64,000 nt of DNA, from contig JANQQA010000371.1 in NCBI GenBank assembly GCA_028285205.1, forward strand, positions 17,021 to 81,020, given 5' to 3'. Source of the stretch: Bythopirellula sp. (GTDB lineage: Bacteria > Planctomycetota > Planctomycetia > Pirellulales > Lacipirellulaceae). Below, piece by piece: positions 45,672-54,849 of this stretch. The stretch's first letter is position 1; each line of letters starts with the position of its first letter. Made by a program: the position numbers and the translations under genes. The notes under the pieces were generated by a model, which saw only the letters and a list, made by a program, of their open reading frames with translations, was not told the origin of the DNA and did not search any database.

Positions 45672-46736
45672 ATGAATGGCCCATCCCCTCGTCGAAGAGA
45701 TTTAAGCGTGGAGGAGTACTGTGCCGGCGTGCTCGAGTGCGACCCAGCCATCCTGTCGCGTGCTTTGACGCTGGTGGAGTCCTCTGCAGCACCTCATCAA
45801 AAGATGGCGGAGGAGATGCTGGCGCACTTGTTGCCACATACGGGACAAGCGATTCGGGTTGGCATCACCGGTCCACCAGGAGTGGGAAAGAGCACATTTA
45901 TTGAGGCACTTGGTATCCAGTTGGTCCGCAATGGCAAACGCCTGGCTGTGCTGGCCGTGGATCCGTCGAGTGATCTAAGCGGCGGTAGTATTTTAGGCGA
46001 CAAAACGCGGATGACGAGACTCTCATCCGAGCCTAACGCGTTCATTCGCCCTTCGCCTACGGCGGGAACTCTGGGGGGAGTGGCACGCAAAACTCGTGAG
46101 ATGATGCTCATTTGCGAGGCTGCCGGGTTCGATGTTGTGCTGGTTGAAACGGTCGGTGTCGGTCAATCGGAAACAATGGTTGCCGAAATGACGGATTGTT
46201 TCCTTGCGCTAATGCTGCCATCGGCTGGAGATGAACTGCAAGGCATCAAACGTGGCTTGCTGGAATTGGTGGACGTGATTGCGGTCAACAAGGCGGATGG
46301 AGCGACTCGGCAAGCAGCTGAGGTGTCTGCTCAGCAACTCGCTGGTGCTTTGCAGTCAATAAGTGCCAACGGAATCGCAGTTCCACCAGTCTTGACCTGC
46401 AGTGCGATGGATGAACAAAACGTTTTCGCAGTCTGGGAAGAGGTTAAATCGCACTACAACGATCTGAAATCGAACGGCGCATTGATGGCACTGCGGCAAC
46501 AGCATAATGCAAGCTGGGTGTGGAGCATCGTTGATGATCGAGTTCGACAATCCGTGCGAGATCACCCGGCCGTTGCCAAGATCCGTGCCAACCTTGAGGC
46601 GGAGGTATTGCGTGGTCAAATGACACCAGAATCAGCTGCTCGACAGATACTGGAGGCGTTTGGCGTCCCTATCGGCGACCATCGCCAAGCTGTGAATGAC
46701 GGAAACCAATTACCATCAACCTCGAACACTGTGTAA
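45672..46736 (+). CDS. meaB: Methylmalonyl-CoA mutase chaperone GTPase MeaB
   Basis: 354 residues of the G3E GTPase family. The Walker A is GITGPPGVGKST (residues 65-75), followed by VLAVDPSSDLSGGSILGDKTRM, ETVGVGQSE and the base-specificity motif NKAD. MeaB guards and reloads the adenosylcobalamin of the mutase. It starts 40 bases after mutB and ends 16 bases before mmdA. Confidence 0.95.
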   Translation: MNGPSPRRRDLSVEEYCAGVLECDPAILSRALTLVESSAAPHQKMAEEMLAHLLPHTGQAIRVGITGPPGVGKSTFIEALGIQLVRNGKRLAVLAVDPSSDLSGGSILGDKTRMTRLSSEPNAFIRPSPTAGTLGGVARKTREMMLICEAAGFDVVLVETVGVGQSETMVAEMTDCFLALMLPSAGDELQGIKRGLLELVDVIAVNKADGATRQAAEVSAQQLAGALQSISANGIAVPPVLTCSAMDEQNVFAVWEEVKSHYNDLKSNGALMALRQQHNASWVWSIVDDRVRQSVRDHPAVAKIRANLEAEVLRGQMTPESAARQILEAFGVPIGDHRQAVNDGNQLPSTSNTV

Positions 46737-46752
46737 CAGAGAAGATCAGGCT

Positions 46753-48306
46753 ATGGCCATTTCAAAACAGCTCCTCGACGATCTCGACAAGCGCCGCAGT
46801 GAATCACGTGTTGGTGGCGGAGAAAAGCGTCACGCGAAACGCACCGAGAAGGGGCAGCTCTCAGCACGGAAGCGGCTGGACGATTTTTTTGAGGCGAATA
46901 CGTTTCAAGAATGGGGTATTCACGTCGACCACGGCTGCCATGACTTTGGTATGGAGAAAAAGTCGATGCCGTGCGACGGCGTCGTCACAGGAGTTGGCCG
47001 CGTGGCTGGACGTCCCGTTGCCGCATACAGCCAGGATGCGACTGTGGGCGGCGGCGCGCTCGGTCAACGGCACGCCAAAAAGATCTGCGACATCATGGAG
47101 TACGCCTTGGAAGCTGGCATGCCCATGGTCGGTGTCAACGATTCTGGCGGAGCGCGCATTCAAGAAGCCGTGGGTTCCTTGGCAGGCTACGGCCAAGTTT
47201 TTTACCGCAACGTCCTGCTATCCGGGTGTGTGCCTCAAATTGGAGTGATCGCGGGTAACTGCGCTGGCGGTGCCGCTTATTCGCCGGCCCTGATGGATTT
47301 CTTGATCATGACCCGGCAGAACGCCAACATGTTCATTTGTGGTCCTCAGGTGATCAAAGCTGCTACAGGGGTGGACTGTACCATGGAGGAGATTGGCAGT
47401 GCCTCAGCCAATGCTGCGATAAGTGGCAATGTTCACTTTGTCGCTGAGGATGACCATCATGCCATGCAGATCGTTGAGGAGTTGTTGTCGTACTTGCCCT
47501 CAAATAACGTCGGCAACCCGCCACACATGCCAACCGAAGAGATCTGCATGGACCCCGATGAGTCGATGAATGACATCGTGCCTGAGGATCCCAAAGGCAC
47601 AATGAACATGTATGACGTGATCGACCGGATTGTTGATACAGATCGATTCCTCGAGGTACATCGCGACTTTGCGCAGAACCTGATCGTCGGATTTGGTCGC
47701 GTCGATGGAGTGGTCGTCGGGATCATCGCCAATCAGCCAAGTGTGAAAGCCGGCACGCTGGACATCGACGCTTCGGATAAGGGGGCTCGTTTCATCCGAT
47801 TCTGCAACGCATTCAATCTGCCGATTCTGACGTTAGTGGATGTCCCTGGTTTTCTTCCCGGAGTGGCGCAAGAGCAGGGCGGGATCATCCGTCATGGGGC
47901 AAAGATGCTGTTCGCGTATTCCGCAGCGACCGTGCCCAAAATTACGGTGATCACGCGTAAGGCCTATGGCGGCTCGTATCTGGCCATGTGTAGCCGGGAC
48001 TTGAAGGCCGACATGGTTTTTGCGTGGCCTACCGCTGAGATCGCGGTCATGGGCGCGGAAGGGGCGGTAAACGTGCTGTACCGCAGGGAACTGGAGGCGG
48101 CCGAAGACAAAGTCGCGCAACGCGAGAAGTTCATCGACGACTATCGGCAGCGGTTCGCTTCTCCCTACATGGCTGCTTCGCATGGAATGATCACCGATGT
48201 GATATCGCCTGCCCAAACTCGCTCCGTTGTATCGCTTGCACTACGCAATACGTTAAACAAGAACGAAACACGTCCCCCCAAGAAACATGGATTGATTCCC
48301 CTATGA
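46753..48306 (+). CDS. mmdA: Methylmalonyl-CoA decarboxylase alpha subunit (carboxyltransferase, AccD/PccB fold)
   Basis: About 517 residues with both carboxyltransferase halves: VNDSGGARIQEAVGSLAGYGQVF and IAGNCAGGAAYSPALMDF, then VDVPGFLPGVAQEQGGIIRHGAKMLFAYSAA and RKAYGGSYLAMCSRDLKADM. It is a paralogue of PccB. Three downstream genes encode a biotin carrier, an OadG-like subunit and an OadB-like Na+ pump. That set makes it the decarboxylase alpha subunit, moving the carboxyl of (S)-methylmalonyl-CoA to biotin and releasing propionyl-CoA. Glutaconyl-CoA decarboxylase has the same build but does not fit the neighbours. ATG 46753 (MAISKQLLDDLDKR) fits the family. Confidence 0.87.
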   Translation: MAISKQLLDDLDKRRSESRVGGGEKRHAKRTEKGQLSARKRLDDFFEANTFQEWGIHVDHGCHDFGMEKKSMPCDGVVTGVGRVAGRPVAAYSQDATVGGGALGQRHAKKICDIMEYALEAGMPMVGVNDSGGARIQEAVGSLAGYGQVFYRNVLLSGCVPQIGVIAGNCAGGAAYSPALMDFLIMTRQNANMFICGPQVIKAATGVDCTMEEIGSASANAAISGNVHFVAEDDHHAMQIVEELLSYLPSNNVGNPPHMPTEEICMDPDESMNDIVPEDPKGTMNMYDVIDRIVDTDRFLEVHRDFAQNLIVGFGRVDGVVVGIIANQPSVKAGTLDIDASDKGARFIRFCNAFNLPILTLVDVPGFLPGVAQEQGGIIRHGAKMLFAYSAATVPKITVITRKAYGGSYLAMCSRDLKADMVFAWPTAEIAVMGAEGAVNVLYRRELEAAEDKVAQREKFIDDYRQRFASPYMAASHGMITDVISPAQTRSVVSLALRNTLNKNETRPPKKHGLIPL

Positions 48307-48689
48307 GGAAACTACGAATCACGATTGAGAATAAGTCCTACGAAGTGACCGTCGAGGATTTGACGGAATCAGAGGGCTATCCTGGCGCGACTCCCGTAGC
48401 ACGGCCCAATCCGCACAGCGCGGCTCCAGTTGCGGCTCCTGCAGAAAAGCCGGTGAAGCCAGACCTGCCGATTGATTCTGGCGCGGTCACCTGCCCTATG
48501 GCTGGATCAATCAAATCGATACTGGTCAAAGTGGGTGACACCGTGAAGCAAAACCAGCCTCTCGTGATCCTAGAGGCGATGAAGATGGAGAATCAGATCA
48601 CCGCGCCAGTGGCTGGGACTGTCAACAGTATGGATATTGCCGAAGGTGACAACGTTCGCGAAGGCCACGTGCTGCTCGTCTTGGAGTAA
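48303..48689 (+). CDS. mmdC: Biotin carrier subunit of the Na+-pumping decarboxylase
   Basis: 128 residues. An N-terminal beta strand region (KLRITIENKSYEVTVEDL) is followed by a Pro/Ala-rich hinge (about 40-58) and a biotinyl domain with EAMKMEN, K94 being the predicted biotin site. It shuttles CO2 from MmdA to the membrane beta subunit. It overlaps mmdA by four bases (ATGA) and its stop touches the next start. Confidence 0.92.
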   Translation: MRKLRITIENKSYEVTVEDLTESEGYPGATPVARPNPHSAAPVAAPAEKPVKPDLPIDSGAVTCPMAGSIKSILVKVGDTVKQNQPLVILEAMKMENQITAPVAGTVNSMDIAEGDNVREGHVLLVLE

Positions 48690-49079
48690 ATGATGCTAAT
48701 TGCTCAACAGGCAGATGGGCCGCTGATCCGTTTTACGATGGAACCCCTTTTTGAAGACACGGGATTTGCCCTCGCAATCATGGGCGTGCTGGTGGTCTTC
48801 ATGGCGTTGGCTCTGGTCATTGCATTCATCACGGTGCTCCCACATTTGGCGAAACGCACCGCAGCTCAACCGGTTCAGACCGATGTGAAGCCGACGGCAC
48901 ACGATGAATTGGCAGAGGAAACACTAGTTGTCATCGCGGCAGCTGTGGCGGAAACGATTCGACAGCGGCATCGAATTGTAAAAATCCGTGGCTTGACTCC
49001 CGAAGACCTGGGCTGGTCCTTCACCGGCCGCCTTCAACACCATCAGTCGCATCAGGTACGAGGTCGCACACGTCGATGA
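48690..49079 (+). CDS. mmdD: OadG/MmdD-like small membrane subunit
   Basis: 129 residues with one N-terminal membrane helix (about 26-50; TGFALAIMGVLVVFMALALVIAFITVLP, shown here in outline) and a charged soluble tail. GVLVVFMALALV is the OadG signature. This subunit anchors and assembles the decarboxylase. The Arg/His-rich C-terminus is poorly conserved. A second ATG three bases downstream could also start it. Its stop overlaps mmdB by four bases. Confidence 0.82.
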   Translation: MMLIAQQADGPLIRFTMEPLFEDTGFALAIMGVLVVFMALALVIAFITVLPHLAKRTAAQPVQTDVKPTAHDELAEETLVVIAAAVAETIRQRHRIVKIRGLTPEDLGWSFTGRLQHHQSHQVRGRTRR

Positions 49080-50224
49080 GTAGCTTCGACTACATTAGCC
49101 AGAAAGCGGTTCAGCTGTTTGAGACCACGGCGCTGCCTGGCATGGAACCGGGCAATCTGATCATGGTCGTGATCGGCATTGCCTTCATCTATTTGGCGAT
49201 TTCCAAGCACTATGAGCCACTGCTGCTCGTGCCAATTGGATTTGGAATTATCGTCGGCAATATCCCCTCCGTCTCGGGAATGTCGTTGACGGTGTATGAC
49301 GAAGGGACTGTGCTGAGATATCTCTATTTCGGTGTGGAGCAGGGTGTTTACCCGCCGCTCATTTTCTTGGGCATTGGTGCCATGACCGATTTTTCCACCA
49401 TGCTCTCGAATCCGAAGCTTGTATTACTGGGGGCGGCAGCTCAGGTCGGCGTATTTCTGACCTACCTCGGCGCACTGTGTCTTGCGTTTACGCCTCAAGA
49501 AGCTGGAGCCATCGGCATCATCGGCGGAGCTGATGGCCCGACAGCAATCTTTCTCTCCTCGAGACTCGCTCCTGAGTTACTCGGTGCGATCGCGATCGCA
49601 GCGTATTCGTACATGGCACTTGTGCCGGTCATTCAACCGCCCATCATGAAGTTGCTGACTTCTCGCGAGGAACGACTCATACGCATGAAGCCCTCCCGCG
49701 AGGTATCGCGTCAGGAGCGGATCATGTTTCCCGTCGCGGCGTTCCTGATCTGTACAACGCTTGCACCAGGCGCGATCGTCTTGATTGGAATGTTATTCTT
49801 CGGCAACTTGCTTAAGGAATGTACCGTCACGGATCGCCTCGCGATGACCGCACGTACGGCGATGATTGACGTGGTTACGATCTTGCTAGGTTTCTGTGTC
49901 GGAACGAGTACCAACGCGCAGTACTTCTTGCAGGCGAAGTCGATTCTCATCTTTGTGCTCGGCGCGACTGCCTTTGCGGTGGCCACTGCGTGCGGCCTGT
50001 TGTTCGCAAAATTCATGAACCTGTTTCTGAACGAGAAGATCAATCCGTTGGTCGGTGCCGCAGGTGTCTCCGCAGTGCCCGACTCCGCTCGGGTCGTGCA
50101 GATGGTGGGCCAGGAGGAGGACCCCAACAACTTCTTGCTCATGCACGCGATGGCCCCCAACGTGGCCGGTGTGATTGGCTCTGCGATTGCCGCTGGTATC
50201 TTGTGGTCGCAACTGGGGAAGTAG
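49076..50224 (+). CDS. mmdB: Na+-translocating decarboxylase beta subunit (OadB/MmdB)
   Basis: 382 residues, mostly membrane-spanning (about nine or more helices). The family signatures GAIGIIGGADGPTAIFLSS and AAYSYMALVPVIQPPIMKLLT are intact, including the Asp of GGADGP implicated in Na+ transport. It decarboxylates carboxybiotin and exports Na+. It closes the 13-gene operon. An imperfect AT-rich inverted repeat (AGACTTA at 50223, TAAGTCT at 50256) follows, too weak to call as a terminator. Confidence 0.95.
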   Translation: MSSFDYISQKAVQLFETTALPGMEPGNLIMVVIGIAFIYLAISKHYEPLLLVPIGFGIIVGNIPSVSGMSLTVYDEGTVLRYLYFGVEQGVYPPLIFLGIGAMTDFSTMLSNPKLVLLGAAAQVGVFLTYLGALCLAFTPQEAGAIGIIGGADGPTAIFLSSRLAPELLGAIAIAAYSYMALVPVIQPPIMKLLTSREERLIRMKPSREVSRQERIMFPVAAFLICTTLAPGAIVLIGMLFFGNLLKECTVTDRLAMTARTAMIDVVTILLGFCVGTSTNAQYFLQAKSILIFVLGATAFAVATACGLLFAKFMNLFLNEKINPLVGAAGVSAVPDSARVVQMVGQEEDPNNFLLMHAMAPNVAGVIGSAIAAGILWSQLGK

Positions 50225-50561
50225 ACTTACCAACTAGCCACACTTTTCGATTCGTTAAGTCTTTGTTCGCTGTGAATTCTGGATTCGATGCGTCGTGCGC
50301 GCGAGAACGAGACGTCCATGAAAACGCGGCAGACAGTCGTTAGCTTACTGTCGCAAGTTGATTTCGAGATTTCGTGCGAACCTAAGGCTCGTCTTTGGGC
50401 TCTGGATATTGACCTTCATCGGTTTGAGATCTGCGGTCAAGCATGGGCTGCCTCCAGCGAAGATGTACTATGCCTGGACGCCGCAGTGACTGCCGCTGTG
50501 CGCCTGTATGCTGTTGAGCAACGGTGCGTGTTTGTCTTATTTTTTGTTAAAGGACGTTCCA
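50225..50561. other. Gap after the mmd genes
   Basis: This 337-base gap contains a possible small frame from ATG 50318 to 50581 (about 87 residues) that overlaps the next gene and has no recognised motif; I rate it below 0.25 as a gene. AGGA at 50551 is the ribosome binding site for the following gene. Confidence 0.35.
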
Positions 50562-51362
50562 ATGAGCGCGCAATTGATTGAGCGGCACTTCGCCAAGATC
50601 GGCGCGCGTGCCAAAGTCGACGTGAGTGTGTCGAGACGACTGCGTAGCAACGTCGCGATCGATATTGGTTTGGACAGCGAAGGCGAGTACTTCGACGTAT
50701 CTGTAATTCCCAGCCGCGAGCTGGATCTGCGGGTCATTGATATGCGTCCACAGGAGCGGCACTTGCTGCTGATGTCGCAGGACTCCGATGGAAAGCACAA
50801 GTTCTTGTGCGGCCATGACGAGCGCCATTGGTTCGTTGCTGCCGTGCCCGAGACGGCCCGCGCTTCCAACGTTGCTACAGCGATGGAAGCACTCAAGCCG
50901 CAGGCGGTCCGTCTGATGCAGGACCGTCTGAAGGTGAAGCCGAAGAAGCGAAATAGACGTCGAAACGAAGCGTTCGTTCGTCAAGGTGAGTGGTTCTTTG
51001 TTCCTGTGCCTGGTTGGGTTCATGTTAACGAGAAGCTCATTTTGCGGAACGAGCCGTTACAACGAGGCGGTGGCAAGCCACACATGGTCGAAGAATTGGT
51101 CCGTGACGGTGGAGAGACGGTCTATGTTAGCCCGCAGTATCCCAATGGTTTGACGCCACGCCAGCACGAGGTTCTGATCAGCCGCAAGCCGAAGTTACAC
51201 AACCTACGCTGGATTACTCAACGGCGGAATCCACAGGTCCTCGTCCGAGGCAAGGTCCGGCATGCCGATCACAAGACGATTGTTCTCAATGACTGGCATC
51301 AAGTGCTCATGAACACCGAGACCCAGGCGGTTGCCATGCGGCACGTGGCCTTTCTTGACTGA
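50562..51362 (+). CDS. Conserved hypothetical protein
   Basis: About 266 residues, no signal peptide or membrane segment. It begins MSAQLIERHFAKIGARAKV and has distinctive phrases: FLCGHDERHWFVAAVPE, RNEAFVRQGEWFFVPVPGW, VLRGKVRHADH-like text near the end (VLVRGKVRHADHKTIVL) and LNDWHQVLMN. I recall similar unannotated proteins in other planctomycetes and actinobacteria but know no function. A basic segment (KVKPKKRNRRRNE, about 122-134) suggests nucleic acid contact, weakly. ATG 50562 follows AGGA; a longer in-frame start at 50508 is less likely. Confidence 0.75.
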   Translation: MSAQLIERHFAKIGARAKVDVSVSRRLRSNVAIDIGLDSEGEYFDVSVIPSRELDLRVIDMRPQERHLLLMSQDSDGKHKFLCGHDERHWFVAAVPETARASNVATAMEALKPQAVRLMQDRLKVKPKKRNRRRNEAFVRQGEWFFVPVPGWVHVNEKLILRNEPLQRGGGKPHMVEELVRDGGETVYVSPQYPNGLTPRQHEVLISRKPKLHNLRWITQRRNPQVLVRGKVRHADHKTIVLNDWHQVLMNTETQAVAMRHVAFLD

Positions 51363-51429
51363 CGGCTCCCGCAGCAGCGGTCTGTCGGCTCCAGTCATAC
51401 TTAGTCGAGGACTTTCCGCGCTGGGTATC

Positions 51430-54400
51430 CTAGTCGAGCTGCAACCCTTCAGCGGCTAACAATTCATCCGGTTCAATCCGCACGCGGAGCTTGGCTTCGG
51501 AGTTGCCGACAGGTCTGATGATGTATTCGCCGACGGGTAGTTTCGCGGAATACTCGCCATTCTGATCAGGCGCGATGCGCGGTTGGAGGCCAGGGCTGTC
51601 GAGGGATTGGAAGCAGACACGCGGATAGTGGTGGTGGTCGGGATCTTTCCAAGTCATTGAACCCGTGATGGTCCCGAACTGTGTGTCCGGATCGAGTAGC
51701 AATAGATTTCCGCAGCGATCAGAGTGCCACGCTTTCTGCGTACCCTTACCCCACGCAAGCCAAGAAAAGCTATCGTCGTCGTCCTTGTCCAGCACCGCGA
51801 CATCAAAGCCCATTGAGCGGCCCGGACTGATTACTTCGTCGGTGCTGATTCGCCACTCGTACGTCCGCTCGCTACCGTTGGTTGCCGAAGCGACTTCGGC
51901 TTTGCGGTTGGCATACTGGAGCGAGTTGCCGTAGAAGTTGTACTGCTCGACGCGGGGATTTCGTATTCGATGATCCGAATCGACGTAGATCTCATTACCG
52001 TCCTGAGCTGACCAGTCACGACCCGCTCGCGCGTCGATGACCAGCGACTCGTCGGACACGGTCACCGCAACATAGATGGCCTGCTCGTCGACGTTGTAGC
52101 CCACTCGATAGCTGGCGGTCAGATCGGCGTCGTCGTTGGTTGCGGCTCCGGCATTGCCATCACCGATTGAGTACGTTGACATCCCCGCTGGCCAATCGCT
52201 CAAGTCGCCGTCGATCGTAATGTTGGCGATGGGATAGGCTATCGCGATTGAATCGTTGCGAGATTCTCCATAGCCGGTGGCGAGCAACAGATGGTCTCCG
52301 GAGTGGAGGGCAAATCCGTCGCCGCCCCAAGTGACGTTGTTGTTTTTGCGAACGCGAACTAGCGACACCTCTAGCATTTCCGCTTCGACAGATTCATCTG
52401 CGGTGACAGTCACCTCCACCGGTTCGTCAACTTCGAAATCATGGTCCGCATCATCGACAACCGAAACGGCGTAGCTACCGACTGGGAGAACTGCCCGGTA
52501 GCTACCCGCTTCGGAGCAACTTACAGTTGTCCATAGCTCTGGGGAACTGAGCGACTGCAAGCGTAATTGTTTCTTGGCATGCTTCGCTTCGGGTGACCAG
52601 TTTGATTCACCGACGATCTCACCGACTGGTTGGTCGGAGTTCAGCAAGAGAATGTTGCCATGATTATTCTGGGAATAGATCTTGTGCGTACCGCTCCCCC
52701 AGGTGAGCCAGGTGAACGACCCATCCTGGTCTTTGTCGAGAATCGCTACGTCGAAGCCCATCGATTTTTGGGCTGCGACGCCATCCTCCAAGTCGACACG
52801 CCACTCGTAGTACCGAGTCGTTCCTTGTTGCCCAACGATCAAACCGACACCCTTAACGCCCTCGTTGTTGCCGTAAGCGTTTAGACTGTCACCGTAGCGT
52901 GTGTATTGTGCTAGTCGAGCCTTTCCAGCGAGATGACGTGCGTCGACGTACAGTTCGCAGCCGTCTTGTACGTCCCAGCGGTATTGGCCGGCTGTGGGAT
53001 CGACCACCTGCGAATCATCATTCACTTCTACCAGCACGTAGAGCGCCTGATCAGCTTCGCTGTAGCCGGCTTTGAAGCTGGCAGACAGATCTTCATCATC
53101 GGCAGGTTGATTACCGACTTCGGCGCGCTGGATCGGGTAAGACTTTAGTTCCGCTGGCCAATCCGATGGATCACCGTCAATTTTGATTCCATTCACCGGG
53201 TACACGACTGCCGTTGCATCGGCGTAGTCGTCTTTTGCGACCGCTGGTTCAGTGGTCGGACCCGAGTTGCTCCATTTGGTGTTCTCCTTGGCAGCGAATC
53301 TGGCCTTCGATAGTGCCTCCTTGTCCAGGTAATTAGCATCGTTGCCTTGCTTGCCTTGGTCGACAATCGGCGTCGTTTTTTCCTCGGGCTGAGCAATCGG
53401 TAGCGGTTGCTCCTGTTTGTCCACGGAGGATTCGGCATTGGCCTTGTCGACGGGTTCTGAGTCGGCGGTGCCGTTGCTCAAAAATCCGCCTGCTGCAACC
53501 AACGCGAGAGCAGCCAATCCGCCCCAAAGGGCAGAGACCCAGGTTGATCGCTTGCTGTCGTCATGTTGTTGAGTCGTCGGCTCTGCGAGCGTGTCCACCC
53601 ACTCGCGCGGTGGAGCCTGGACCAGTGTTGGGTTTTGCAGATGGGCCAGCTCATGCGAGAGCACGGCCGCAACTTGCTCCGCTGACTCGAAACGATCCTG
53701 TTGCTGCTTGGACATGAGTTTGCGGATAAAGGTTTCCAGCCAGCTGGGAATCTCGGGGTTCGATTCACGAATCGAGCGTGGCTCGGCCTCGCAGATGCGA
53801 CGGATGACTCCGTAAACGGTTTCGGCCGGGAATGGTGTGCGGGCGGTACACATCGTATACATCACGCTCCCAAGGCTGAACAAGTCGGAACGTTGATCGA
53901 TTTGGTCACCGCGGGCTTGCTCCGGTGCCATGTAGCTAGGCGTGCCGGTAATCATCCCGCTCATCGTCACGGTCGCGCCGTCGGTTACGCGAGCCAGACC
54001 GAAATCGGAGACCAGCACGCGATCCAGTCCGTGCTCCAGAAGGATGTTGGCGGGTTTGATGTCGCGGTGGACGATTCCCTGGGCGTGCGCCGCCGCTAGA
54101 CCGTTCGCGATTTGCATGGCGATTCGCACGACTTCGCACGCATCGAGCGGGCCTTGTCGCTCGATGCGATGTTGCAACGAGGCGCCACTAATGAACTGCA
54201 TCACGAAGTAGGGCAGTCCGCGGTGCTCGTCGACGGCATAGATCGGCACCACGTGTTCGTTAACCACAGCCGCGATGGCGCGCGCTTCGCGCTCAAACCG
54301 CCGTCGCGCCGCACCGTTGTTGGAAAGCGTAGGCGAGAGAACTTTGATCGCGACATAGCGGTTAAGGCTCGATTCAAACGACTTGAGCACTATGCCCGCG

Positions 54401-54756
54401 CTACCGCGGCCAACGACACCACAAATCTCATACGTGCCGATCCGCCCGAGCATGTTCGGGTCGTCGGTTGGGCTGATATTGCTGATCAGATCCTGGATGT
54501 TGGTGTCGGCATTGCCCGGCTGATGGTCGGAGGTCTCCATCAGCTCGTCGCGATTGAGGGCCGGATCGGTGGAGAGGTTATCTGGCAATTCCTGCCACAG
54601 CTGTTGGTCGGCGGCTAGGGATTCTAAGGTAGCCTGACAGGCGGGGCAGCTGTCCATGTGGCTGAGCACTTCTGCTTCGTCGACCTTGTCCAGCTGATCA
54701 CTGAGTAGCAGCTGTAGTTGTCGTGGGTCGTAGCACTTGTCACGAAGCTTGGTCAT
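51430..54756 (-). CDS. Transmembrane Ser/Thr protein kinase with zinc-finger N-terminus and two CBM9-like sensor domains
   Basis: 1108 residues. The N-terminus has an anti-sigma-like zinc motif (H33, C37, C40 in HMDSCPAC). The Hanks-type kinase (about 107-375) has the glycine loop GRGSAGIV, K138, HRD at 230-232, DFG at 251-253 and GTPSYMAPEQARGD. One membrane helix lies at about 406-427. Outside are two CBM9/DOMON-like domains (about 510-720 and 860-1060), each opening with IDGD-x-SDWPA and each followed by a short Ig-like segment. It is probably a receptor kinase that senses an extracellular ligand, maybe sugar, and controls the sigma factor encoded 93 bases upstream. Confidence 0.88.
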   Translation of the reverse strand: MTKLRDKCYDPRQLQLLLSDQLDKVDEAEVLSHMDSCPACQATLESLAADQQLWQELPDNLSTDPALNRDELMETSDHQPGNADTNIQDLISNISPTDDPNMLGRIGTYEICGVVGRGSAGIVLKSFESSLNRYVAIKVLSPTLSNNGAARRRFEREARAIAAVVNEHVVPIYAVDEHRGLPYFVMQFISGASLQHRIERQGPLDACEVVRIAMQIANGLAAAHAQGIVHRDIKPANILLEHGLDRVLVSDFGLARVTDGATVTMSGMITGTPSYMAPEQARGDQIDQRSDLFSLGSVMYTMCTARTPFPAETVYGVIRRICEAEPRSIRESNPEIPSWLETFIRKLMSKQQQDRFESAEQVAAVLSHELAHLQNPTLVQAPPREWVDTLAEPTTQQHDDSKRSTWVSALWGGLAALALVAAGGFLSNGTADSEPVDKANAESSVDKQEQPLPIAQPEEKTTPIVDQGKQGNDANYLDKEALSKARFAAKENTKWSNSGPTTEPAVAKDDYADATAVVYPVNGIKIDGDPSDWPAELKSYPIQRAEVGNQPADDEDLSASFKAGYSEADQALYVLVEVNDDSQVVDPTAGQYRWDVQDGCELYVDARHLAGKARLAQYTRYGDSLNAYGNNEGVKGVGLIVGQQGTTRYYEWRVDLEDGVAAQKSMGFDVAILDKDQDGSFTWLTWGSGTHKIYSQNNHGNILLLNSDQPVGEIVGESNWSPEAKHAKKQLRLQSLSSPELWTTVSCSEAGSYRAVLPVGSYAVSVVDDADHDFEVDEPVEVTVTADESVEAEMLEVSLVRVRKNNNVTWGGDGFALHSGDHLLLATGYGESRNDSIAIAYPIANITIDGDLSDWPAGMSTYSIGDGNAGAATNDDADLTASYRVGYNVDEQAIYVAVTVSDESLVIDARAGRDWSAQDGNEIYVDSDHRIRNPRVEQYNFYGNSLQYANRKAEVASATNGSERTYEWRISTDEVISPGRSMGFDVAVLDKDDDDSFSWLAWGKGTQKAWHSDRCGNLLLLDPDTQFGTITGSMTWKDPDHHHYPRVCFQSLDSPGLQPRIAPDQNGEYSAKLPVGEYIIRPVGNSEAKLRVRIEPDELLAAEGLQLD

Positions 54757-54849
54757 CGAACTACCTCGTTTAAGATGAAGTTAGTGTTGATTTGCGCTGA
54801 ATGATCTGTAAGCGAGCGGAGTGGCAATTTTCCCGCAGACAAGTCGGTT

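Noticed and set aside
46753..50224. Oxaloacetate decarboxylase Na+ pump
   Set aside because: The alpha subunit is a crotonase-fold carboxyltransferase, not the TIM-barrel OadA type, and the neighbours are methylmalonyl-CoA enzymes.
50288..50581. Possible small gene of 97 codons overlapping the conserved hypothetical
   Set aside because: Weak start signal, overlap with a better gene and no recognisable feature; mentioned only in the gap entry.
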